Source: Candidatus Saccharibacteria bacterium CG_4_10_14_0_2_um_filter_52_9
GTDB lineage: Bacteria > Actinomycetota > Acidimicrobiia > Acidimicrobiales > RAAP-2
NCBI GenBank assembly: GCA_903970515.1
Contig: CAJCJA010000052.1
Span: forward strand, 1 to 64,000
Length of the DNA stretch: 64,000 bases
Reading direction: 5' to 3'
The notes beneath the pieces are model-generated. The model was not told the origin of the DNA. It saw only the letters and a program-made list of their open reading frames with translations, and did not search any database. The position numbers and the translations under genes are program-made. This document shows positions 58,876-64,000 of this stretch, piece after piece (position 1 is the first letter of the stretch; every line of letters starts with the position of its first letter).

Positions 58876-59798
58876 GCGACGACCGGTTCGGCGCGTTGCT
58901 CCGCGTCATGCGTGAGTTTCAAGTACACGTCCTCGAGCGTTTGACGCATGACACTGAGACCCGAGATCGAGTGATGTGACTCCATTGACCAGTTCGTCAA
59001 ACGCGCGAGCACCTCGATCTCACAGTCGGTGTCCACTTCGACCTTGCCGCCCGCGCAGCGCGACGTCTGGACGGGCAGATCGGCGATCGCCACCCCTTCG
59101 GGCAAAGTGAACGAGATCACGACCTTGCCAAATTCTCGCCCTCCGAGCGACCAGGGTGTGCCCGACGCGGCGATCTGGCCTTTCGCGAGGACCACCACGT
59201 GTTGAGCAAGCGCTTCGACTTCATCCATGTAGTGGCTGGACAACATGACGGTCGTTCCCTGGTCAGAGAGTGTTCGGATCAAATCCCAGGTCATGCGTCG
59301 AGCCGCCGGGTCAAGTCCGGTCGTCGGTTCATCGAGAAACAGGAGTTTTGGATTGCCAATGATGCCGAGACCGATGTCGAGTCGCCGTTGTTGGCCGCCG
59401 GAGAGCTTCTTGACCTTCACGTCCGTCTTGTCGCACAACCCCACCAACTCGATCACTTCCCCAACTCGTCGTGGCGAGGGATAGAACCCGGCGTTTCGTT
59501 CGAGCACTTGGCGCACGCTGAAGAACGACTCGACCGCCATCTCTTGCAACACCACACCGATTCTCGTGCGTAGCCAACGCTGATTGTGCCTCTCGCCAGG
59601 GTCGACGCCCAGTACTCGCACGTCGCCGCCGTCTCGCTTGTGAAATCCTTCCAGAATCTCGATAGTCGTCGTCTTGCCGGCACCGTTGGGTCCGAGCAAC
59701 GCGAACACGTCACCACGAGCAACTTCGAATGAGACGTCACTGACCGCGTGCACGCCACCGTACGACTTGAAGAGCGAATTCACGCTAAGAGCGGGCAC
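58872..59798 (-). CDS. ABC transporter ATP-binding protein (ABC-2 exporter, DrrA-like)
   Basis: The 308 residues contain Walker A GPNGAGKTT, the Q-loop VVLQEM, the signature KLSGGQQRRLDIGLGIIG, Walker B KLLFLDEPTTGLD and the switch His in LSSHYMDE, plus a C-terminal extension as in drug-resistance ATPases. It energises the permease encoded next. It starts with GTG at 59798. The 174 bases upstream separate it from the amidohydrolase stop and hold no obvious element. Confidence 0.93.
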   Translation of the reverse strand: MPALSVNSLFKSYGGVHAVSDVSFEVARGDVFALLGPNGAGKTTTIEILEGFHKRDGGDVRVLGVDPGERHNQRWLRTRIGVVLQEMAVESFFSVRQVLERNAGFYPSPRRVGEVIELVGLCDKTDVKVKKLSGGQQRRLDIGLGIIGNPKLLFLDEPTTGLDPAARRMTWDLIRTLSDQGTTVMLSSHYMDEVEALAQHVVVLAKGQIAASGTPWSLGGREFGKVVISFTLPEGVAIADLPVQTSRCAGGKVEVDTDCEIEVLARLTNWSMESHHSISGLSVMRQTLEDVYLKLTHDAEQRAEPVVA

Positions 59799-59972
59799 TA
59801 CACGCCTCTAACTTCCACGGCGTAACGAAGACATCTTGCGCCAGTACTGCAAGCGTAACCACGCGCGGAATTAACGAAGCGGGACAATCAATACGCAACC
59901 TCCGCAACTTCGCGATGGCAACGCTTCTTTACGAGCCCTCGACAAGCATTATCGAAGTCTTAATCACGTTGT

Positions 59973-61607
59973 TCACGCACCACCACGAACAACGCCGGCG
60001 AGCACCGTCGACACGATCTCTATATCTTTGATCGTCATGGGATCAACACGCAACGGGTTCTGCGCCAACACGGTGAAGTCGGCCCACTTGCCAACCTCGA
60101 TCGATCCAAGTTGGTCGTCTCGTTGGAGGAGATACGCCGAACCCAGCGTCACCGCACGCAAGGCATCAAGTGGCGTCAATCGTTCGGCGGCACCAAGCAC
60201 GTAGCCACTCCTCGTCAGCCGATTGACGGCGCACCACATCGTGAACAGAGGACGTACCGGCGTCACCGGGTGATCTGAGTGCAGCGAGAACGCCACGCCC
60301 TCGTCCAGGGCGCTGCCCGCCGGATCGAGACGGCGCGCCTTGTCGGGTCCCATTGTCTTGGTGCGGTGGATGTCGCCCCAGTAATAAATATGGTTCGAGA
60401 AGAAATTCGCCCCGACGCCGAGCGCCGCCATCTTTCGAAGCATCGCACGCGTCGCCATTTGACAGTGTTCCAGTCGGTGGCGATGATCGAATCTCGGCGT
60501 CCTTTGTAGTACCCGCTCGATAGCTCGCAGCACCGTCGCAATCGCCTCGTCGCCGTTGGTGTGGATCGCCAACTGAAATCCAGCTTCGTGATACGGGTGG
60601 ATTCTCTCGACGATCTCGTTCTCACTCAAGATCAAGGTCCCGTGATCGTCACCACCGCAATAGCCGGGCCACAGCAACTTGCCCGTAAAGCCTTGAATAG
60701 AGCCATCCGCAATCCACTTGAGTGGTCCCATGGCGAAGCGTTCGTTCCCTTGCGCTCGTAGATTCAACAAATGTGCCATCAGCGCCTCAGGATCAAAGCG
60801 CTTCGCCATCTCTTCGACGTGGGGCGAATAGAACACTCGCACCGGGAAGTCCTCATCGTTGGCAATGCGCGCGTAGGTATCGAAGGCGTCGCCGACGGCG
60901 ATAAGGGCGAGGTCACTACCCGAGGTGACGCCGGCTTGGCGAAGCAGCTCGGCACCGTCGCGCGCGGATTGTTCTGCGTCGTTGGTAAAGATGTTTGCGT
61001 CAACCACGATGAGGAATACGGCGGTCTCGTGGAATTCCCCGGTTGGCTCGCCCGTCGGATCCTTCATCACGCCTATCTCAGTGCTGGTCGCGTCAATGCC
61101 ACAGCGTTTCATTTGCGCAGAATTCGCGTACGCGAGGTGAAAACTCGCGTTGAGCACCAACACACCCTGGTTTTCGCTGACGCGGTCCAGGTCGTCTCTG
61201 CGCAGCGATCGACCATCGTGGAACACTGGATCGAATCCGTAACCAACGACGGTGCCTTCGGCGTTTTTGGCTCGTTCCCGAAGTCGCTCTATGACGTCCT
61301 CGATCGTGCGACATCCCTTGGCGAACGATCCGTCCGGTCGTCGTCGATCGTCATAACCCGTCCACACCAATTGACCAAGCGCACCGTCCATGAAGAGGTG
61401 ACCGTGCGCCTCAATGAACCCGGGGACCATCACCTGATCGCGGAATTGATCATTAGTGCTAAATATTTGGTCGCGCAGCGCGTCCGTGATCTCTTCATAG
61501 GTGCCAACGTGTAAAACGCGACCATCGCGCACCGCGACCGCGGTGGCGACGGGATAACCGGGGTCTAACGTGACAATTTCGCTCGCGCGGTACACGACGA
61601 CGGGCAT
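59973..61607 (-). CDS. YtcJ-type metal-dependent amidohydrolase
   Basis: The 544-residue enzyme belongs to the amidohydrolase superfamily, with the metal-binding HGH in VPGFIEAHGHLFMDGA, IHTNGDEAI with a further His, HRLEHCQMA, and SDHPVTPVRPLFTMW near the end; the C-terminal GSIEVGKWADFTVLAQNP is typical of the family. Members hydrolyse N-substituted formamides, hydantoin-like rings and related bonds. No substrate is evident. It is divergent from a TetR regulator 81 bases away, which probably controls it. Confidence 0.88.
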   Translation of the reverse strand: MPVVVYRASEIVTLDPGYPVATAVAVRDGRVLHVGTYEEITDALRDQIFSTNDQFRDQVMVPGFIEAHGHLFMDGALGQLVWTGYDDRRRPDGSFAKGCRTIEDVIERLRERAKNAEGTVVGYGFDPVFHDGRSLRRDDLDRVSENQGVLVLNASFHLAYANSAQMKRCGIDATSTEIGVMKDPTGEPTGEFHETAVFLIVVDANIFTNDAEQSARDGAELLRQAGVTSGSDLALIAVGDAFDTYARIANDEDFPVRVFYSPHVEEMAKRFDPEALMAHLLNLRAQGNERFAMGPLKWIADGSIQGFTGKLLWPGYCGGDDHGTLILSENEIVERIHPYHEAGFQLAIHTNGDEAIATVLRAIERVLQRTPRFDHRHRLEHCQMATRAMLRKMAALGVGANFFSNHIYYWGDIHRTKTMGPDKARRLDPAGSALDEGVAFSLHSDHPVTPVRPLFTMWCAVNRLTRSGYVLGAAERLTPLDALRAVTLGSAYLLQRDDQLGSIEVGKWADFTVLAQNPLRVDPMTIKDIEIVSTVLAGVVRGGA

Positions 61608-61638
61608 ATGAATCCTTCGGGCAACCTAAGCAAAAATT

Positions 61639-61653
61639 GAACTAAATTTGTTC
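61639..61653. promoter_or_regulatory. Possible TetR operator between amidohydrolase and regulator
   Basis: GAAC and GTTC flank an AT-rich TAAATTT centre in the short divergent promoter region. The symmetry is short and the core is off-centre, so this is a weak candidate resting mainly on position. Confidence 0.25.
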
Positions 61654-61688
61654 CATTACTTGACTACTTGACGGTGAATACTAGTGAA

Positions 61689-62318
61689 ATGGTCAAGGTT
61701 GCTTCTGAGGAGCGTTCCCAACTAAAGAGACCCTCACAAGCACGTTCCATCGCCACGTTCGCGAGTATCTTGCAGGCATCCACCGACATCATCGTCGAAC
61801 GCGGTGTCCAGGGGCTCAATACCAACGTCGTCGCTGAACGAGCCGGCGTCAACATCGGCACCGTGTATCACTACTTCCCCGACAAGACGGCGATTCTTGT
61901 CGAACTCTTTCGACTGGACGAAGAACGACGCACCGCTCCACTCGTCTTGAAACTCAACGAGATCGCCGACGCGCAAGACCTCGACCGGTGGGCGGACGAG
62001 ATGTTCACGCTGGCCCTCGCCCTACGAAACGAAAGTCCCGCGACGACGTATCTTCGACGAGCGTTTCGTGCCGTCCCCGAACTCGTGGCGATGGATCGAC
62101 AAGAGGCCGAACAATATCTTGAAATGCTGTCCAATCTTCTGCGAGTTCGCTTCGTTGGGATATCGAAGGATCGAGCCCGCGCGGCGACACGATTGTTGGT
62201 GGATGTGACCTCAACGATCCTGGACAGCAGTCAAGAAGTTGGCGAACACGCGAATCTCTTTCTCAACGAAGGACTCACCGCGTTGAAGGTGTATCTTCAC
62301 ACGCTCGAACGCGCGTAA
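61689..62318 (+). CDS. TetR-family transcriptional regulator
   Basis: From ATG 61689 there are 209 residues; TTG and GTG starts up to 21 bases earlier are in frame. The helix-turn-helix reads IIVERGVQGLNTNVVAERAGVNIGTVYHYFPDKTAIL, the standard TetR pattern, followed by an all-helical ligand domain. It lies divergent from the amidohydrolase, the most likely target. The ligand is unknown. Confidence 0.9.
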   Translation: MVKVASEERSQLKRPSQARSIATFASILQASTDIIVERGVQGLNTNVVAERAGVNIGTVYHYFPDKTAILVELFRLDEERRTAPLVLKLNEIADAQDLDRWADEMFTLALALRNESPATTYLRRAFRAVPELVAMDRQEAEQYLEMLSNLLRVRFVGISKDRARAATRLLVDVTSTILDSSQEVGEHANLFLNEGLTALKVYLHTLERA

Positions 62319-62354
62319 CGCCCCACTGCACGCCGAAAAATTTCGCGTCGCCGA

Positions 62355-62648
62355 TTAGGCGAGGGAGAGGAAACCGGAGGTGATACAGAGCCCGAAAGCG
62401 CCAATGGTGAGAAAACCCACGATGAGGACTCCGATGACGATGCGCGTACCTTTCCCGCGGTGCGACGCACTCGGAATGGGCATGTACCAATTGGGCAACA
62501 GTCCTCGTTGAAGAGCGAGCACCGATTGCCACGGCACCGCGTCGGGGTCCAATGGTGTGTTCGGATCCGCCGCCAGGGCGAGTGCGGTGAGTTCCTCGTC
62601 GCTCACGGGTTCGTCTTTCAGCGCAGGAGACTGGTTGGACTGGTCCAT
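62355..62648 (-). CDS. Small membrane protein of unknown function
   Basis: The ATG at 62648 follows AGGAG by six bases and opens a 97-residue ORF. The N-terminal half is acidic and soluble (EPVSDEELTALALAADPNTPLDPDAVPW), a central stretch QRGLLPNWYMPIPSAS follows, and one hydrophobic helix (about 74-95, IVIGVLIVGFLTIGAFGLCI) closes it. I do not recognise a named family. It is convergent with the TetR gene and divergent from the Rieske gene. Confidence 0.75.
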   Translation of the reverse strand: MDQSNQSPALKDEPVSDEELTALALAADPNTPLDPDAVPWQSVLALQRGLLPNWYMPIPSASHRGKGTRIVIGVLIVGFLTIGAFGLCITSGFLSLA

Positions 62649-62751
62649 GCTGCTCCTTTGTTTCGCGGTGACACCTACGCACACCCTACCGGCGGCCTCG
62701 GATCAGCGCACGTCGTCGTGTGCCGGGCGTCACCTCAACTATCTTGGCGCA

Positions 62752-63762
62752 ATGACCGACGGGCTTCGTAACCTCGACCCATCCCTGCACCACGCCTGGC
62801 ACCCACTGTGCCGCAGCGACGACGTGGACGGCACTCCTCGAGCATTCACGCTGCTGGGCGTGAGTTACGTCACCTACCGAACGAGTTCGGGAGGTCTGCG
62901 CGTCTATCGAAATCAATGTCCGCACCGTCTGGCACCGTTGTCACTCGGCACCTTGGCGTCGGATCAATTGCGCTGCGTCTATCACGGCTGGCTCTTCGAT
63001 ACCGATGGCGTCTGCGTCGAGATTCCCGCCTTGGGCGAGGATGCGATGATCCCCTCCCGAGCAAGACTTTCGTCGCCGGCGGGAACCTTCGAGTCACACG
63101 GCATCGTCTTCGTCGCGCCGCTTGAACCGAAGACTCCTCGACCCTGCATTAGTGCGGCCCTTGACGCGGACTTCGAACGAGGAGACCTCCCCGTGATCGA
63201 GACCAGAGCAAGCGCGGGACTGCTCGCCGACAACTTTCTCGACATGGCCCACTTCCCGTTCATCCACGCACGCACGTTTGGCGCCGGCGAGGCACGAGAA
63301 GTGCCCAGCTACCGCGTGACGCGTGACGGTCTTTGCTTCGAAGCCACCTACGAGCACCAGTTCGCCAACCGCGAGGACGAGGGCGTTGAGCAAGGGATTC
63401 GCCCGCTCCTCCAACGTCGTCGCCTGACCTACCGCTACACGGCACCATTTCATTTGGAGCTCGCGATTGAATTCCTTGACGCCGGAGGGACCAACGTCAT
63501 CGGATTCTTCATCACGCCCGTCGACGACGAGCACGTTCGCATCTACTCGAGCCTTTGGCGTAACGATCTCGAAGGTTCGATCGAACGAATGAATGACGCC
63601 GTGGCCTTCGAAGTCGCCGTGGTGAACGAGGACCTCTTTCTACAGTCGCGCTACGAGGATCTCGCACTCCCGCTCGATATCACGAGCGAACTTCACACTC
63701 GCGCGGACAAGACGACGCTGGAATTACGCAGGATCCTGCGCGACTTCGTCACGTCAGTCTAA
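62752..63762 (+). CDS. Rieske non-heme iron oxygenase, alpha-subunit type
   Basis: The 336-residue enzyme has the [2Fe-2S] Rieske ligands Cys56, His58, Cys75 and His78 (NQCPHRLAPL, CVYHGW) and the mononuclear iron region DNFLDMAHFPFIHARTFG with His166 and His171. The length and C-terminal pattern fit the vanillate/phthalate-type one-component oxygenases, which hydroxylate or O-demethylate aromatic compounds with a separate reductase. No reductase is next to it. The ATG at 62752 was preferred because the longer frame runs through the small membrane gene. Confidence 0.88.
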   Translation: MTDGLRNLDPSLHHAWHPLCRSDDVDGTPRAFTLLGVSYVTYRTSSGGLRVYRNQCPHRLAPLSLGTLASDQLRCVYHGWLFDTDGVCVEIPALGEDAMIPSRARLSSPAGTFESHGIVFVAPLEPKTPRPCISAALDADFERGDLPVIETRASAGLLADNFLDMAHFPFIHARTFGAGEAREVPSYRVTRDGLCFEATYEHQFANREDEGVEQGIRPLLQRRRLTYRYTAPFHLELAIEFLDAGGTNVIGFFITPVDDEHVRIYSSLWRNDLEGSIERMNDAVAFEVAVVNEDLFLQSRYEDLALPLDITSELHTRADKTTLELRRILRDFVTSV

Positions 63763-63779
63763 ATCCACTCCCACGTTTC

Positions 63780-64000
63780 TCACAGGTCAAGGTGTTCGCT
63801 TCGCTGATTCGATCGCTCGACGAGCGGTTGTTTCGCGGCATCTCGCCAATCAAGGCGCGGGCTACTAAATCGCACGTACGCCGCTTCAATCATCGAGTCA
63901 TAGTTGACTCGCCATCCCACGAAGTCCTTCCACGCCAACTCCTTGTTGGCGACCAGTGGGACGCCGCTTCGTCCAAGTCGATCCCAGACGATGTCGAACT
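63780..64000 (-). CDS. C-terminal part of an unidentified protein (cut by window edge)
   Basis: An open minus-strand frame runs from the window edge to a TGA at 63782-63780. Its 73 visible residues include PLVANKELAWKDFVGWRVNYDSMIEAAYVRFSSP and a basic, polar tail. No motif identifies it with confidence; the GWRVNYD stretch is a pattern I associate only vaguely with actinobacterial membrane proteins. It converges on the Rieske gene with 17 bases between the stops. Confidence 0.55.
   Translation of the reverse strand, partial: FDIVWDRLGRSGVPLVANKELAWKDFVGWRVNYDSMIEAAYVRFSSPRLDWRDAAKQPLVERSNQRSEHLDL

Overview
The window reads as a chromosomal segment of a GC-rich actinobacterium, possibly from the Acidimicrobiia. 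The pointers are many GTG starts, a mycobacterial-type SerC, an F420-type LLM oxidoreductase, a PASTA-kinase-like protein, a eukaryote-like long IleS, and a core gene order (cysteine desulfurase-mnmA-ligA-gatCAB-ilvBNC-serA) matching that of Mycobacterium tuberculosis. The class assignment is inference. I see no rRNA, tRNA, CRISPR array, prophage or insertion sequence. Coding density is very high and no gene-free gap exceeds 300 bases; the largest (57828-58065, 46848-47075, 9153-9380, 45896-46121, 35983-36177) are described through the small features they hold.

Region 1 (1-9400): a partial quinone-oxidoreductase-like gene, serine biosynthesis (serA and the divergent serC), a class I aminotransferase, an SDR-DUF2867 fusion, and the branched-chain operon ilvB-ilvN-ilvC. 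The ilv operon is preceded by a short leader ORF holding Ile-Leu-Leu-Ser-Val-Val-Val codons and by an intrinsic terminator, which together look like a transcription attenuator.

Region 2 (9381-24925): one long minus-strand run, largely coupled by 1-4 base overlaps. It holds an aldehyde dehydrogenase, a cysteine desulfurase, mnmA, ligA, a PASTA pseudokinase with a small Cys/His protein, an SDR, an MFS exporter, an esterase and gatCAB.

Region 3 (24980-33300): a 40-residue membrane protein, a YceI protein and a divergent MarR regulator sharing a palindrome-rich promoter, ileS, and a group of single-gene housekeeping and stress functions (GNATs, HAD phosphatase, glutathione peroxidase, quinone oxidoreductase).

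Region 4 (33359-39496): alanine dehydrogenase, an aminoaldehyde dehydrogenase, an Lrp regulator, a class III aminotransferase and an FAD amine oxidase. Together they suggest a polyamine (putrescine-like) catabolic module in which alanine dehydrogenase recycles the alanine made by a pyruvate-dependent transaminase.

Region 5 (39498-46850): membrane and secreted proteins, a threonine dehydratase-like enzyme, a CadD-like transporter, an MFS exporter, an orphan Tat-exported family 5 solute-binding protein and a DUF5666 secreted protein.

Region 6 (46984-50395): a cytosine/uracil salvage island (NCS1 permease, phosphoribosyltransferase, yeast-type cytosine deaminase, upp) with genes on alternating strands.

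Region 7 (50485-64000): a heterodimeric ABC exporter with one degenerate ATP site, an F420-type oxidoreductase, a glutamate-dehydrogenase-family enzyme, an epimerase, a PIN-toxin remnant, an ABC-2 exporter pair, a YtcJ-type amidohydrolase divergent from a TetR regulator, a Rieske oxygenase and a partial gene at the edge.
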